A DNA stretch of 64,000 nt from Roseicella aerolata (GCF_020523605.1 NZ_JAJAQI010000010.1:1-64000); one strand, 5' to 3'. Counted from the first letter of the stretch, positions 8,466 to 18,738 are shown. The notes: generated by a model not told the origin, from the letters alone. A program made the numbers and translations.

Positions 8466-9803
8466 ATGCAGCGCCGTACCCTTATGGCCGGGGCCGCCGC
8501 CCTCGGCCTCGCCGCGCCCGCGACCATCAAGGCCCAGGGCACCGGCCGCACCCAGATCGAGTTCTGGTACGGCCTCTCCGGCGCGCTCGGTGAGCGAGTC
8601 GCCGAGCAGGTGAAGCGCTTCAACGACAGCCAGCAGCGCTTCACGGTGAATGCCAGCTTCAAGGGCAGCTACATCGACACCATGACCGGCGCCATCGCCG
8701 CCTGGCGTGCCGGCAACCCGCCCCACATCGCCCAGGTCTTCGAGGTCGGCACCGCCACCATGATGGCCGCCGGCCCGGCGATCCGCCCGGTGCACCAGCT
8801 CCTGGCCGAGGCGGGCGTCGAGCTCGACCCGAAGCGCTACCTCGCCGGCGTGCGCGGCTACTACAGCGACACCCAGGGGCGGCTGATCTCCATGCCGCAC
8901 AACTCCTCCTCGGCGATCATGTGGCTGAATCTCGACGCCTTCGAGAAGGCCGGGCTCTCCACCACCGAGCTGCCGCGCACCTGGCGGCAGGTCCGCGCGG
9001 CGGCGGAGAAGATCAAGGCGGCGAATGCGGCGCCCTCGGCCATCACCGGCACCTGGCCGACCTGGATCATGTTCGAGCAGATGGCGGCCATGCACGACAT
9101 CCCCTTTGCCACCCGCGCGAACGGGTTCGAGGGGATGAACGCGGAACTGCAGCTCACCTCGTCCTTCTTCCAGAAGCACACCGAATTCCTGCTGGGCCTG
9201 CAGAAGGACGGTCTCTTCCGCTATGGCGGCCGCGACAACGCCGCCGACCCGCTCTTCCCCGCGGGCGAGGCGGCGATCAGCTTCAACTCCTCGGGCAACC
9301 GGGCGCGGGTGGAGCGGGAGGCCAGGTTCAAGTGGATCTCCGTCCCGCTGCCCTACCATGACGACGTGATCCAGGAGCCGAAGAATGGCGTCATCGGCGG
9401 CGCCAGCCTCTGGGTCCTCTCGGCCCGCAACCGCACGCCGGAGGAGTATCGCGGCGTCGCGGAGTTCTTCCGCTTCATCAGCGACGTGGACCAGGATCTC
9501 TGGTGGCACAAGAACACCGGCTACGTGCCGCTGACCACCGCGGCCTATGAGAAGGGCCGGGCCGAGGGCTACTACCAGCAGAATCCCGGCGCCGATGCCG
9601 CCATCCGCCAGCTCTCCCGCGCCGAGCCGACGCCGAACAGCCAGGGCTTCCGCCTGGGCGGCTTCGTCGAGATCCGCAACGTGATCCAGGAGGAGCTGGA
9701 GAAGGCGCTGCAGGGGCAGCAGAACGCGGCGCAGGCGCTGGAGAATGCCAACCGGCGCGGCAATGTGGTGCTGCGCAATTTCGAGCGGGCGAACCGGGCC
9801 TGA
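8466..9803 (+). CDS. ugpB: ABC transporter substrate-binding protein, UgpB type
   Basis: Periplasmic binding protein (445 aa) for sn-glycerol-3-phosphate or glycerophosphodiesters. The signal peptide is MQRRTLMAGAAALGLAAPA. The mature start IEFWYGLSGALGERV and the segments HIAQVFEVGTATMMAAG and GLISMPHNSSS-like (here RLISMPHNSSSAIMW) match UgpB closely. First gene of a ugpB-ugpA-ugpE-ugpC operon, followed by a stem-loop that may raise its expression relative to the membrane genes. Related sugar transporters share the fold, so the ligand is inferred. Confidence 0.88.
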   Translation: MQRRTLMAGAAALGLAAPATIKAQGTGRTQIEFWYGLSGALGERVAEQVKRFNDSQQRFTVNASFKGSYIDTMTGAIAAWRAGNPPHIAQVFEVGTATMMAAGPAIRPVHQLLAEAGVELDPKRYLAGVRGYYSDTQGRLISMPHNSSSAIMWLNLDAFEKAGLSTTELPRTWRQVRAAAEKIKAANAAPSAITGTWPTWIMFEQMAAMHDIPFATRANGFEGMNAELQLTSSFFQKHTEFLLGLQKDGLFRYGGRDNAADPLFPAGEAAISFNSSGNRARVEREARFKWISVPLPYHDDVIQEPKNGVIGGASLWVLSARNRTPEEYRGVAEFFRFISDVDQDLWWHKNTGYVPLTTAAYEKGRAEGYYQQNPGADAAIRQLSRAEPTPNSQGFRLGGFVEIRNVIQEELEKALQGQQNAAQALENANRRGNVVLRNFERANRA

Positions 9804-9825
9804 ACACCCCCGGGGAGGGCATGCG

Positions 9826-9857
9826 GGCACCCCGTCGCGCTGGCGCGATGGGGTGCC
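9826..9857 (+). other. Intergenic stem-loop between ugpB and ugpA
   Basis: Two 15-base arms, 9826-9840 and 9843-9857, pair around a two-base loop, with one G-T pair in the middle. It lies 23 bases after the ugpB stop and has no T-run. Hairpins at this position in binding-protein operons are known to protect the upstream mRNA or cause partial termination, so that the binding protein is made in excess. That role is inferred. Confidence 0.6.
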
Positions 9858-9919
9858 GGCGCCCGCCCCGGATCCACCCACCAGGGGCCGAAGGGTCCCT
9901 GGAACGCGGGAGCTGATCC

Positions 9920-10801
9920 TTGGATCGCAAGGTCGTCTTCAAGCAACGCCTGCTGCCCTACCTGCTGCTCGCGCCGCAGCTCCTCATCACCATCGTCTTC
10001 TTCTTCTGGCCGGCCGGGCAGGCGGTGTGGTTCGCCTTCCTGCGGCAGGACGCCTTCGGCATCCGGACGACCTTCGTCGGCTTCGAGAATTTCGCCGAAC
10101 TCCTCGCCGACCCGCTCTATCTCGAGACCATCCGCAACACGGCGGTATTCTGCATCGGCGTCACCGCCATCGCCCTGTCGGTCGCCCTGCTGCTGGCCGT
10201 GCTGGCGGACCGGCAGATCCGCGGCGCCGGCGGCTACCGGATATTGCTCATCTGGCCCTACGCCATCGCGCCCGCCGTCGCCGCCGTGCTCTGGATCTTC
10301 CTTTTCCACCCGCAGATCGGGCTGATCGGGCGGGCGCTGAACGGGGCGGGCATCGCCTGGGACTACAAGCTGAACGGGGACCAGGCGATGCTGATGGTCA
10401 TCCTCGCCTCCGCCTGGAAGCAGGTCTCCTACAACTTCATCTTCTTCCTCGCGGGCCTGCAGAGCATCCCGAAATCGGTGCTGGAGGCCGCGGCGATCGA
10501 CGGCGCGCGCTCGGTGCGGCGCTTCTGGACCATCACCTTCCCGCTGCTCTCGCCCACCACCTTCTTCCTGCTGGTGGTCAACCTGGTCTATGCCTTCTTC
10601 GACACCTTCGGCGTCATCGACGCGCTCACCAAGGGCGGCCCGGCCAAGGCGACGGAGACGCTGATCTACCGCGCCTATGTGGACGGGCGGGTCAACCTCG
10701 ATCTCGGCATGTCCTCCGCCCAGTCGGTGGTGCTGATGCTGGTCGTCATCCTCCTCACCGCCATCCAGTTCCGGTTCATCGAGCGCCGTGTCCACTACTG
10801 A
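9920..10801 (+). CDS. ugpA: Glycerol-3-phosphate ABC permease UgpA
   Basis: Inner-membrane permease (293 aa) with six predicted helices. The EAA loop that docks to the ATPase reads [20 protein letters not shown], and the [15 protein letters not shown] segment is typical of UgpA. The start is TTG at 9920, supported by GGGAG about ten bases upstream and by the family N-terminus ([19 protein letters not shown]). It overlaps ugpE by 14 bases, implying translational coupling. Confidence 0.88.
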   Translation: MDRKVVFKQRLLPYLLLAPQLLITIVFFFWPAGQAVWFAFLRQDAFGIRTTFVGFENFAELLADPLYLETIRNTAVFCIGVTAIALSVALLLAVLADRQIRGAGGYRILLIWPYAIAPAVAAVLWIFLFHPQIGLIGRALNGAGIAWDYKLNGDQAMLMVILASAWKQVSYNFIFFLAGLQSIPKSVLEAAAIDGARSVRRFWTITFPLLSPTTFFLLVVNLVYAFFDTFGVIDALTKGGPAKATETLIYRAYVDGRVNLDLGMSSAQSVVLMLVVILLTAIQFRFIERRVHY

Positions 10802-11675
10802 AGCCACGCAGGGCCTCGCCCTGCCCGCCGAGGCCGCGCCGCCCCGCCGCGCCGGCGGGAGCGACCGGGTGGCGCATGCCATCCTCCTCCTCGGCGTCGT
10901 CCTCTTCGCCCTGCCGCTCTGGATCGTCCTCATGGGCTCGACCCATGATGCCGCGACGATCGGCCGGGGCGAGGTGCCGCTGCTGCCCGGCGGCCATGCG
11001 GTCGAGAACTACACCGCCGCCTGGCAGCGCGGCGGGGCCGGCGTGCCGGGAGGCCGCATGCTGTGGAACAGCACCGTCATGGCGCTGTCCATCGCCCTCG
11101 GGAAGATCGCGATCTCCATCATCTCGGCCTATGCGGTGGTCTTCTTCCGCTTCCCCTTCCGCAAGGCCGCCTTCTGGTCGATCTTCATCACCCTGATGCT
11201 GCCCGTCGAGGTCCGCATCTTTCCCACCTTCAAGGTCGTCTCCGACCTCGGCATGGTGAACACCTATGCCGGGCTGATCATCCCCGTCATCGCTTCCGCC
11301 ACCGCGACGCTGTTGTTCCGCCAGTTCTTCATGACCATCCCGGACGAGTTCGTGGAGGCGGCGAAGATGGACGGCGCCGGCCCCCTGCGCTTCTTCTGGG
11401 ACGTCGTGCTGCCGCTGTCGCGCACCAACATGGCGGCGCTCTTCGTCATCCTCTTCGTCTATGGCTGGAACCAGTATCTCTGGCCCCTGCTGGTGGCGAC
11501 CTCCGCCGATGTGGAGACGGTGGTGATCGGCATGGTGAAGATGATCGGTTCGGAAGCGAATACCGAGTGGAACATCGTCATGGCGACCTGCGTGCTGGCC
11601 CTGCTGCCGCCGGTTGCCGTGGTGATCCTGATGCAGCGCTGGTTCGTGAAGGGCCTGACGGAGACCGAGAAGTAA
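10788..11675 (+). CDS. ugpE: Glycerol-3-phosphate ABC permease UgpE
   Basis: Second membrane subunit (295 aa). The EAA loop is visible as [19 protein letters not shown] and the C-terminal half holds [18 protein letters not shown], typical of UgpE. It starts with GTG inside the 3' end of ugpA, and its stop codon shares one base with the ugpC start. It carries a slightly long, Ala/Pro-rich cytoplasmic N-terminus before the first helix. Confidence 0.88.
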   Translation: MSTTEATQGLALPAEAAPPRRAGGSDRVAHAILLLGVVLFALPLWIVLMGSTHDAATIGRGEVPLLPGGHAVENYTAAWQRGGAGVPGGRMLWNSTVMALSIALGKIAISIISAYAVVFFRFPFRKAAFWSIFITLMLPVEVRIFPTFKVVSDLGMVNTYAGLIIPVIASATATLLFRQFFMTIPDEFVEAAKMDGAGPLRFFWDVVLPLSRTNMAALFVILFVYGWNQYLWPLLVATSADVETVVIGMVKMIGSEANTEWNIVMATCVLALLPPVAVVILMQRWFVKGLTETEK

Positions 11676-12754
11676 TGGCAACCCTGGAACTCTCGGCCAT
11701 CCGCAAGTCCTTCGGCCCGGTCGAGGTGCTGCACGGCGTCGACCTCGCGGTCGCGGATGGCGAGATGATCGTCATCGTCGGCGCCTCGGGCTGCGGCAAA
11801 TCCACCCTGCTGCGCATCGCGGCGGGGCTGGAGATCCCGAGCCAGGGCCGCGTCCGCATCGCCGGCCGCGACGTCACGGCGCTGGAGCCGGCCGACCGCG
11901 ACATCGCCATGGTCTTCCAGAACTATGCGCTCTACCCGCATATGTCGGTGGCGCAGAACATGGGCTACGGCCTCAAGATCCGCGGCCTGCCGCGCGCCGA
12001 GATCGACCGGCGGGTGCGGGAGGCGGCGGCGCTGCTCGGGATCGAGGCGCTGCTCGACCGCCGCCCGCGCCAGCTTTCGGGCGGGCAGCGCCAGCGCGTC
12101 GCCATGGGCCGCGCCATCGTGCGGGAGCCGAAGCTCTTCCTCTTCGATGAGCCGCTGTCCAACCTCGACGCCAAGCTGCGGGTGCAGATGCGCGCTGAGA
12201 TCCGCCGGCTGCAGCGCCGGCTCGGCGTCACTTCGCTCTTCGTCACCCATGACCAGGTGGAGGCGATGACCCTCGGCGACCGGCTGGTGGTCATGCACCA
12301 GGGCCATGCGGCACAGGTGGCGACGCCGATGGAGATCTGGGCGAAGCCGGCCGACACCTATGTGGCGGGCTTCATCGGCAGCCCGGCGATGAACTTCCTG
12401 AAGGGGCGCCTGACGGAGGGCGGGCGGGCCGTGGCGCTGGAGGCCGGACCCACCATCCGCTTCGCCGATGGCCCGCGGCCGGGGCCGGAGGGATTGCCGC
12501 TGACGATCGGCATCCGGCCGGAGCATGTCCGTGCCGAGGCGGGCGGCCTCGCCCTCACCCTCACGCTCGACCTGGTGGAGCCGCTTGGCTCCGAGGCCGT
12601 GCTGCATGGAAGGCTGCCGAACGGGGAGGCGCTGGTGGTGAAGCTCGCCGGGCCCGGCCCGCGCGACGGCACGCTGCCGGTCGCCCTGCCGGCCGAGGCG
12701 CTGCACGTCTTTGTGGCGGAAGGCGGCAGGCGGCTCGATCCCGCCGGCGGTTGA
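11675..12754 (+). CDS. ugpC: ABC transporter ATPase UgpC
   Basis: ATP-binding subunit (359 aa, usual length about 356). Walker A is GASGCGKST, the signature is [14 protein letters not shown], Walker B is [12 protein letters not shown] and the H-loop is [15 protein letters not shown]. The C-terminal TOBE/MalK-type domain (GIRPEHVR and following) is complete. ATG 11675 overlaps the ugpE stop by one base (TAATG). The operon is complete with all four components. Confidence 0.92.
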   Translation: MATLELSAIRKSFGPVEVLHGVDLAVADGEMIVIVGASGCGKSTLLRIAAGLEIPSQGRVRIAGRDVTALEPADRDIAMVFQNYALYPHMSVAQNMGYGLKIRGLPRAEIDRRVREAAALLGIEALLDRRPRQLSGGQRQRVAMGRAIVREPKLFLFDEPLSNLDAKLRVQMRAEIRRLQRRLGVTSLFVTHDQVEAMTLGDRLVVMHQGHAAQVATPMEIWAKPADTYVAGFIGSPAMNFLKGRLTEGGRAVALEAGPTIRFADGPRPGPEGLPLTIGIRPEHVRAEAGGLALTLTLDLVEPLGSEAVLHGRLPNGEALVVKLAGPGPRDGTLPVALPAEALHVFVAEGGRRLDPAGG

Positions 12755-12806
12755 TCCCCGCCCGGGCTCTCCCATCTGCCCAGGCAACGAAACCGGGGAG
12801 AGGTCC

Positions 12807-13796
12807 ATGCATCGCCGTTCGCTGCTGTCGCTTGCCGCTGCCGGGGGCGCCGCGGCGCTGCTGCCCGCCGGGGCGCGGGCCCAGGCCCAGCCCGCCTGGC
12901 CGACCCAGCCGGTTCGGCTGGTCGTCCCCTTCGCGGCCGGCGGGCCCACCGACGTCCCGGCGCGCCTCTTCGCGGATGAACTCTCGAAGGTCCTGCCGCA
13001 GCGCGTGGTGGTGGAGAACCGCACCGGCGCCGGCGTGGTGGTCGGGACCGAGGCGGTGGCGAAGGCACCAAAGGACGGCCACACCCTGCTCTACAACACC
13101 ATCGCCCATTCGGTGCTGCGCGCGCTCTTCCCCCGCCTGCCCTTCGATCCCATCACGGATTTCCAGCCCGTGGCGCTGCTCGGCATCATCCCGATGGTGC
13201 TGCTGGTCAACAAGGACCTGCCGGCGCAGACCCTGCAGGAGCTGGTGGCGCTCTACCGCGCCAATCCCGGCCGCTACGACTATGGCAGCAGCGGCATCGG
13301 TGGCGCAGTGCACCTGGCGACCGAGCTTCTCCTCGCCCGCGCCGGCGGGCTGCAGGTGAACCACGTGCCCTATCGCGGATCGGCCGCCGGGATGCCCGAC
13401 CTGCTCTCCGGGCGCCTTTCCATGTTCATCGATGTCGCGGCCGGCGGCCTGCCCTACCACCAGCGCGGGGAGGCCCGCGCGCTCGGCATCTCTGCCGACC
13501 GCCGCCTGCCGCAGGCGCCGGACATCCCGACCTTCGCCGAGGCCGGCATCACCGGCGCCGAAAGCTACACCTGGCACATGGTGCTGGCCCCCGCCGGCAC
13601 GCCGGCGCCGGTGGTGCAGGCGATCAATGCCGCGTTCAACCAGGCGGCGGCGCAGGAGCATGTGCGCCGCCGCCTGACCGACCTGACCATGACCGTCCGC
13701 AGCGACACCACGCCGGAGACGGCGACGCGGTGGCTGATGGACGAGATCGAGAAATGGGAGGGAACGATCCGCCAGGCCGGCATCCGCGTCGAGTAG
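12807..13796 (+). CDS. Bug/TctC family solute receptor at the end of the ugp operon
   Basis: Exported receptor (329 aa): signal MHRRSLLSLAAAGGAAALLPAGARAQA, then VRLVVPFAAGGPTDVPARLF, VVENRTGAGVVVG, VPYRGSAAGMPDLLSGRLS and the usual C-terminal helix. ATG 12807 has a strong GGGGAGAGG ribosome site and lies 52 bases after ugpC with no terminator between. It probably shares the transcript, yet Bug proteins do not work with ABC transporters. It may report on or feed a different transporter under the same control. The ligand is unknown. Confidence 0.87.
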   Translation: MHRRSLLSLAAAGGAAALLPAGARAQAQPAWPTQPVRLVVPFAAGGPTDVPARLFADELSKVLPQRVVVENRTGAGVVVGTEAVAKAPKDGHTLLYNTIAHSVLRALFPRLPFDPITDFQPVALLGIIPMVLLVNKDLPAQTLQELVALYRANPGRYDYGSSGIGGAVHLATELLLARAGGLQVNHVPYRGSAAGMPDLLSGRLSMFIDVAAGGLPYHQRGEARALGISADRRLPQAPDIPTFAEAGITGAESYTWHMVLAPAGTPAPVVQAINAAFNQAAAQEHVRRRLTDLTMTVRSDTTPETATRWLMDEIEKWEGTIRQAGIRVE

Positions 13797-13811
13797 CCGG
13801 GGCCGAAGGGC

Positions 13812-13831
13812 GGCCGGGCGGGAGCCCGGCC
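13812..13831. other. Stem-loop between convergent genes
   Basis: GGCCGGGC at 13812-13819 pairs with GCCCGGCC at 13824-13831 around a GGGA loop, between the convergent ends of the Bug gene and the holin-muramidase gene. There is no T-run. A termination or 3'-protection role is possible. Confidence 0.35.
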
Positions 13832-13849
13832 ATCCCCCCGGGGGCGCTG

Positions 13850-15052
13850 TCAACTGGCCGCCATCAGCAGCGCCTGCCGCCGCACCGCCTCGACGCGGCG
13901 GGTCCAGCCGCTGCCGAAGGTGCGGAAGTGCTCCAGCGCCTCGTAATGCGCCTGCCGCGCCCGGGCGAGCGCCTCGATCAGCGGCCGCGCCTCCGCCCGC
14001 CGCACCGCCTGCAGCGTGACGGGGCCCACCGCGCCATCTGCCGCGGCCCCGACCGCGCGCTGCAGCATCCGCACCGCGGTCGCCGGCCCGGCATTCACGC
14101 CGCAATCGAAGACCATCAGGTCGATGCCGCGCGGCAGGTCCTCGCAGCGCATGACGTTCCAGTAGAGCGCACGGTAGATCTCCTTCGCTTCCTCCCGCGT
14201 CAGCGCCCGCACCTCGGCCTCCGTCACCGGCCGGCCACGCCAGGCGGCGAGGCTGCGCTGGGTGATGCCCAGCATGGTCGCGCCGCCCGGATCCGCCGGA
14301 TGGTTGGCGAAGCCGCCTTCCTTCTCCAGCACCACCTCCAGGCAGAGGTCGAATCGCGTCGGCTGGCCCGGCAGGGCAGGGGCGGCGGGCGCCGCGGCCG
14401 CGGGCGGGACCGGCGCCGGCCGGGGCGGGACCTCCGGCTCCGCCACCGGGCGGGGCGGCGCGCCTTGCAACGCGGCGACCAGCCGGTCCTTCTCGCGCGA
14501 GCCCTGGCTGGAGCCGAGCCAGAAATTCACCACCGCCGTGAAGCCCGCCACCAGCGCGCCGATCACCACGTTCAGCAGCGTCAGCGCCGTCGGGTCGGCG
14601 GTGCCGGGCGGGCTCTGCACCAGCCAGGCGGTGAAGAGGAAGAAGCCGAGCAGCACGATCGCGGAGAGCAGCACCGGGGTCAGCGCCACCACCCCGGCCG
14701 GCCAGCCCGGAGCATCGAGCGCCGCCACCATGGTGCCGGAGGCCCGCGCGCGGTCCTCGATCTCGGACCGCAGCCGTGCCAGCAGCGCCTGCCGCTCGGC
14801 CTCGGCATCCTGGAACTGGAGGGCGAGGTAGCGTTCCCGGATCTCCTCCAGCCGCTGCCGCAGCGCGCCGGCCTTGCCGGCATCCGCCTGCAGGGCACGG
14901 GCGGCGGCCTCCATGTCGTCGGTGCCGGTGATCTCCCGCACCACCTCGGCGACGCGCCCCGCCACCTCGCCGGCACGCCGGCCGCCGAGCAGGGTGGCAA
15001 GCTCGGGCACCAGGCTGCCGGCGAGGGAGATCAGCGGGATCAGGGGAAGCAT
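13850..15052 (-). CDS. Holin-muramidase fusion (GTA-type 3TM holin + GH108)
   Basis: A 400-residue two-part lysis protein. Residues 1-180 resemble the holin family of gene-transfer agents: a short N-terminal helix, [24 protein letters not shown], then two membrane helices (about 118-145 and 155-180). After a Pro/Ala-rich linker (about 198-230) comes a GH108 N-acetylmuramidase domain with the catalytic Glu245 in VLEKEGGF, followed by [15 protein letters not shown] and the C-terminal peptidoglycan-binding half ([25 protein letters not shown]). In phages and GTAs these are normally two genes. ATG 15052 follows GGAGAG. No capsid, tail or terminase genes are nearby, so it stands alone. Confidence 0.82.
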   Translation of the reverse strand: MLPLIPLISLAGSLVPELATLLGGRRAGEVAGRVAEVVREITGTDDMEAAARALQADAGKAGALRQRLEEIRERYLALQFQDAEAERQALLARLRSEIEDRARASGTMVAALDAPGWPAGVVALTPVLLSAIVLLGFFLFTAWLVQSPPGTADPTALTLLNVVIGALVAGFTAVVNFWLGSSQGSREKDRLVAALQGAPPRPVAEPEVPPRPAPVPPAAAAPAAPALPGQPTRFDLCLEVVLEKEGGFANHPADPGGATMLGITQRSLAAWRGRPVTEAEVRALTREEAKEIYRALYWNVMRCEDLPRGIDLMVFDCGVNAGPATAVRMLQRAVGAAADGAVGPVTLQAVRRAEARPLIEALARARQAHYEALEHFRTFGSGWTRRVEAVRRQALLMAAS

Positions 15053-15180
15053 GCGGCTCTCCGTCCGAGGCTGGCCCCGCCCAGGCGCGGAGGCCTTCCT
15101 GGGAAGGATTACCCAACCTCGGCGCGCAATTTCAAGGAAATTATTCCTTGTCGGTGGATCGAGAGATGGCGTCCAAGGCG

Positions 15181-15302
15181 GAACGCAATCCCCTGCGGCT
15201 CCGTGGTTTTCGGGCGGAGGCACGCGTCCGGGCGTTCGCGGCCTTCCGCAATCCGATGCAGATCCTTGTTTTCCGAGCAGATCCACGCTTCCGGGCGTTC
15301 AC
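15181..15302 (-). repeat. Dispersed palindromic repeat, two tandem copies
   Basis: Read on the minus strand, 15302-15241 and 15239-15181 are two related units beginning GTGAACGCCCGGAAGCGTG and GCGAACGCCCGGACGCGTG. The first continues with CTGCTCGGAAAACAAGGA, identical to the copies at 25.1 and 27.1 kb. Both end in a GGATTGCG motif. The pair lies just past the stop of the ABC binding-protein gene (15322) and upstream of the lysis gene. Confidence 0.8.
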
Positions 15303-15321
15303 GCCCGGCGCGCGATACGCG

Positions 15322-16557
15322 CTAACCGACCGCCCCCATCTGCGCCCGCAGCGGCGCCATCGCCGCCTCGTTCGGCGCGACCGCCACCTGCTTCCCGCCC
15401 TGCCATTGCAGCAGCAGCGGCCGGGCGCGCTGGTTCTGGCCCTTCTCGTCGAAGCGGATGCCCCAGCCATTGGCGGTGCCGCCCTCCGGCAGGTCGGTCG
15501 CGGCGAGGGCGGCGCGGATGCGGTCCCGGTCGGGCGCCGCGGCGCGCTGGATGGCATCGAAGGCGGCGCGCGCGCCGACATAGTTGGCCAGGCTGTGGCC
15601 CGAGCGCGGCTCGCTGCCGTAGCGCTTGCGGTAGAGTTCGAGGAAGGGCTTCACCCCGGGCGCGAAGCGGTCATTCACCTCGAATTGCGGCACATCGACA
15701 TTCAGCGTGCCCTCGAAATCCGGGCCGATCGCATGCGCCGTGTCGGTCAGGCTGTAGCCGGCGCCGGCGCCGATCACCATGCGCGGGCGCCAGGCGGCCT
15801 CCCGCAACCCGCGATACAGCAGCAGGATGTCGTTCTGGTAGCCGGCATGCAGCAGCACATCGGCGCCGATCCCGCGCAGCCGCTGGATGATCGGCGCCCA
15901 TTCGGTGCTGCGCAGCGTGTAGCCGAGCTTCTCCGCGAGCGGCAGGCCGCGGGCCTTGAGATGCGCCTCCTCGGCCGTCGCCACCGACTGGCCATAGAGG
16001 CTGTCCTCATGCAGCAGGGCGATCTTCAGCGTCTCCGCGGGCAGCGCCCAGGCGGGGGCCAGCAGGTCGGCGATGGCGTCCACCGCCAGCCGCCCGACCT
16101 CCGAGGCGCGCGGGCCGGTGCGGAAGAGCAGACGGAAGCCCCGTTCCGTGATCGGGTCGGCGATCGCGCCCAACTCGATATAGGGGATGCCCTGCAGCTC
16201 CGCCGCCTGGCTGGCGGCGAAGGCGAGGGGGGAGGCGCAGGTGCCGAAGACGGCGATGCTCCGCTCCGGCCCCATCAGCCGCTTCACCTCCGCCTGGGCC
16301 TGGGCGGGATCCGCGGCATCGCCCTTCATCAGCCGGATCGGCCGGCCGAGCAGGCCGCCGATGGCGTTCCGCTCCTCCGCCGCCAGTTCCAGGCCGCGGA
16401 AATGCTCGTCCCCGAGCAGGGCGAGCGGGCCGGTGAAGGGAAACAGCGCGCCGAGGCGGGTGCTGTTGCCTTCCGCCTGCTGGGCGAGGGCCGGCCGGGT
16501 CGCGGCCGCCACAGCGGCAAGGCCGCCCAGCAGCCTGCGGCGGTCGATGCGGACCAT
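15322..16557 (-). CDS. Branched-chain-type ABC substrate-binding protein
   Basis: Periplasmic binding protein of the Leu/Ile/Val, urea and amide family (411 aa). The signal is [26 protein letters not shown] and the mature start [21 protein letters not shown] is typical of type I periplasmic folds. The two lobes are complete, with [14 protein letters not shown] marking the hinge region. No permease or ATPase genes of the Liv type are adjacent, so its transporter is elsewhere. The substrate is unknown. Its 3' end abuts the palindromic repeats. Confidence 0.85.
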   Translation of the reverse strand: MVRIDRRRLLGGLAAVAAATRPALAQQAEGNSTRLGALFPFTGPLALLGDEHFRGLELAAEERNAIGGLLGRPIRLMKGDAADPAQAQAEVKRLMGPERSIAVFGTCASPLAFAASQAAELQGIPYIELGAIADPITERGFRLLFRTGPRASEVGRLAVDAIADLLAPAWALPAETLKIALLHEDSLYGQSVATAEEAHLKARGLPLAEKLGYTLRSTEWAPIIQRLRGIGADVLLHAGYQNDILLLYRGLREAAWRPRMVIGAGAGYSLTDTAHAIGPDFEGTLNVDVPQFEVNDRFAPGVKPFLELYRKRYGSEPRSGHSLANYVGARAAFDAIQRAAAPDRDRIRAALAATDLPEGGTANGWGIRFDEKGQNQRARPLLLQWQGGKQVAVAPNEAAMAPLRAQMGAVG

Positions 16558-16770
16558 GCCAGAATGCCTTCGCGCGGAGGAGTCGCGCGGATACTCCCTG
16601 CGCTGGCGTTGGGGCGCAAGCCCGCTTGGTGGCCTTCGGCGCCCGCTTTGCGATGCTTGACGTCAGGGAGCGGCGCGCGGAACCTCCGCGCCCATCTCTG
16701 CCGGTGGCCCGCCCGCCCCAGGCCTTGCCGCGGGAAGCCCGGCGGGCCACGCGCAACCAAGAGGAACGCC

Positions 16771-17778
16771 ATGCCGCCCCTGCCCGAGACCATGACCCTG
16801 ATCGACCACGGCGCGGGCGGCGCGCCCGAGGTGCTGGTGCCGAAGACCGGCCCGGTGCCGCAGCCCAAGGCCGATGAGGTGCTGATCCGCGTGCTGGCGA
16901 CCGGCGTGAACCGCCCGGATGTGGCGCAGCGCAAGGGCGAGTACCCGCCGCCCCCGGGCGCGAGCCCGGTGATCGGGCTGGAGACGGCCGGCGAGGTGGT
17001 GGCGGCCGGGCCCGAGGCCGGTCCCTGGAAGGTCGGCGACAAGGTCTGCGCCCTGACGAATGGCGGCGCCTATGCCGAATACTGCACGGCGCCCGCGCCG
17101 CAATGCCTGCCCTGGCCGGCCGGCTACGATGCCATCAAGGCGGCCGCGCTGCCGGAGACCTTCTTCACCGTCTGGGCCAACCTCTTCGGCCATGGCCGGC
17201 TGCAGGCCGGCGAGACGACGCTGATCCATGGCGGCACCTCGGGCATCGGCGTCACCGCCATCCAGCTCGCCAAGGCCTTCGGCGCGACGGTGATCGCGAC
17301 CGCCGGCAGCGCGGAGAAGTGCGAAGCGATGCGCAGGCTCGGCGCCGACCATGCGGTGAACTACCGAGAGCAGGATTTCGTCGAGGCGGTGAAGCAGGCG
17401 ACCGGCGGCAGGCTGGCGGATGTGGTGCTGGACATGGTCGGCGCCGAGTATTTCGCGCGGAACCTGCGCTGCCTGGCGATGGACGGCCGCCTTGTCATCA
17501 TCGCCTTCCTCGGCGGCTTCCAGGCGGAGAAGGTGGATCTCCGCCCGATCATGACGCGCCGCCTGACCGTGACGGGCAGCACCATGCGGCCGCGCACCAC
17601 CGCGCAGAAGGGCGCGATCGCGGCCGCGCTGCGCGAGAAGGTCTGGCCGCTGCTGGAGGCCGGGACGGTCGCGCCGCCGATCTACAAGGTCTTCCCGCTG
17701 CGGGAGGCCGCGGCGGCGCATGCGCTGATGGAGAGCAGCCGGCATATCGGCAAGATCATGCTGAAGGTGGCGGACTGA
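16771..17778 (+). CDS. NAD(P)H quinone oxidoreductase, PIG3/QOR type
   Basis: Zinc-independent medium-chain dehydrogenase (335 aa). It has an N-terminal GroES-like domain ([19 protein letters not shown]) and a Rossmann motif [34 protein letters not shown] is typical of the TP53I3-like quinone oxidoreductases, which reduce quinones with NADPH. ATG 16771 has AAGAGGAA upstream. The exporter gene follows after three bases, so they form one unit. Confidence 0.87.
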   Translation: MPPLPETMTLIDHGAGGAPEVLVPKTGPVPQPKADEVLIRVLATGVNRPDVAQRKGEYPPPPGASPVIGLETAGEVVAAGPEAGPWKVGDKVCALTNGGAYAEYCTAPAPQCLPWPAGYDAIKAAALPETFFTVWANLFGHGRLQAGETTLIHGGTSGIGVTAIQLAKAFGATVIATAGSAEKCEAMRRLGADHAVNYREQDFVEAVKQATGGRLADVVLDMVGAEYFARNLRCLAMDGRLVIIAFLGGFQAEKVDLRPIMTRRLTVTGSTMRPRTTAQKGAIAAALREKVWPLLEAGTVAPPIYKVFPLREAAAAHALMESSRHIGKIMLKVAD

Positions 17779-17781
17779 GCC

Positions 17782-18675
17782 TTGGGGACCACGACCACCG
17801 CCGCGCCGCGCGCCGGCGTGGCGGCGGGGCTGCCCTATCTCGGCGTCTCGGTCTGCCTGTTCGGCGGCGTCTGGCCGGTCACCAAGGCGGCGCTCGTCCA
17901 TGCGACGCCGCTCTGGTTCGCGCTGAACCGCGCGGGCATGGCGGCGGTCGCCACGGCGCTGCTGCTGGCGGCGCTCGGGCGGCTGCGCTGGCCGGTGCGG
18001 GCGGACCTGCCCTGCATTGCCGCCATTGGCCTGCTGCAACTCGGCGTCTTCTTCGCCCTCGCGCATCTCGCGCTCGGCTTCGTGCCGGCGGGGCGCACCG
18101 CCATCCTCGCCAATGTCACGGTGTTCTGGCTGATCCCGCTCTCGGTCTGGCTGCTGGGGGAGCGGGTGTCGCGCGGCCAGTGGCAGGCGGTGGTGGTTGG
18201 GCTGCTCGGCGTCGGCGTGCTGATGCAGCCCTGGGCCTGGGCAGCGCAGGGGCCGGGGGTGCTGCCGGGCTATCTCATGCTGCTCGCCGCCAGCCTGGCC
18301 TGGAGCCTGGCCATCCTCGTCACCCGCCGCCTTCCGCCGCGCCGCCCGGTGATGGAGTTGCTGCCCTGGTGCTTCGCCCTCGGCACGCTGCTGCTGCTGC
18401 CGCTGGCGCTGTGGCGGGAGCCGGCGGGCGGCATCGGCGCGGCCGCCTGGCCGCATGCCGCCTTCATCGGTGCCATCGCTGCGCCGGTCGGCACCTGGGC
18501 GACCATCGAGGCGGGGCGGCGGCTCTCCGGCATCATGGCCTCGGTCGGGTTCCTGGCCGTGCCGGCGCTCGGTGTCGCCATCTCGAACCTCTGGCTGGGC
18601 GAGGCGCTGGGCTGGGACGTGCTGCTGGGCGGGGCGCTGATCGCAGCGAGCGTCGTGCTGGCAGCGCGCGGATAA
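17782..18675 (+). CDS. EamA/DMT family transporter
   Basis: Ten-helix drug/metabolite exporter (297 aa) with two EamA repeats; the first covers about residues 15-135 and the second about 155-297. TTG at 17782 is the likely start, three bases after the quinone oxidoreductase stop. The known roles of the family are efflux of metabolites, amino acids or toxicants; the substrate here cannot be told. Its last codons lie in the first unit of a 25-base tandem repeat. Confidence 0.83.
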   Translation: MGTTTTAAPRAGVAAGLPYLGVSVCLFGGVWPVTKAALVHATPLWFALNRAGMAAVATALLLAALGRLRWPVRADLPCIAAIGLLQLGVFFALAHLALGFVPAGRTAILANVTVFWLIPLSVWLLGERVSRGQWQAVVVGLLGVGVLMQPWAWAAQGPGVLPGYLMLLAASLAWSLAILVTRRLPPRRPVMELLPWCFALGTLLLLPLALWREPAGGIGAAAWPHAAFIGAIAAPVGTWATIEAGRRLSGIMASVGFLAVPALGVAISNLWLGEALGWDVLLGGALIAASVVLAARG

Positions 18676-18729
18676 AGGCGTGCTGGCGGCGCGCGGATAG
18701 AGGTGTGCCGACGGCGCGCAGATGAGGGG
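18655..18729 (+). repeat. Three imperfect 25-bp tandem repeats across a gene end
   Basis: Units at 18655-18679, 18680-18704 and 18705-18729 share the pattern GTGCTGGCGGCGCGCGGAT followed by AAAGGC, AGAGGT or GAGGGG. The first unit holds the last codons and TAA stop of the EamA gene. The third runs into the ribosome-site region of the hydrolase gene. This looks like duplication of the gene's 3' end. Confidence 0.85.
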
Positions 18730-18738
18730 AGCGTGGTG

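Noticed and set aside
13850-15052. A prophage or GTA cluster
   Set aside because: Apart from the holin-muramidase fusion there is no terminase, portal, capsid, tail or integrase gene within the window.
12561-15116. An 851-codon minus frame across the end of ugpC, a Bug gene and the lysis gene
   Set aside because: It lies antisense to two recognised genes and in the wrong frame of the third.
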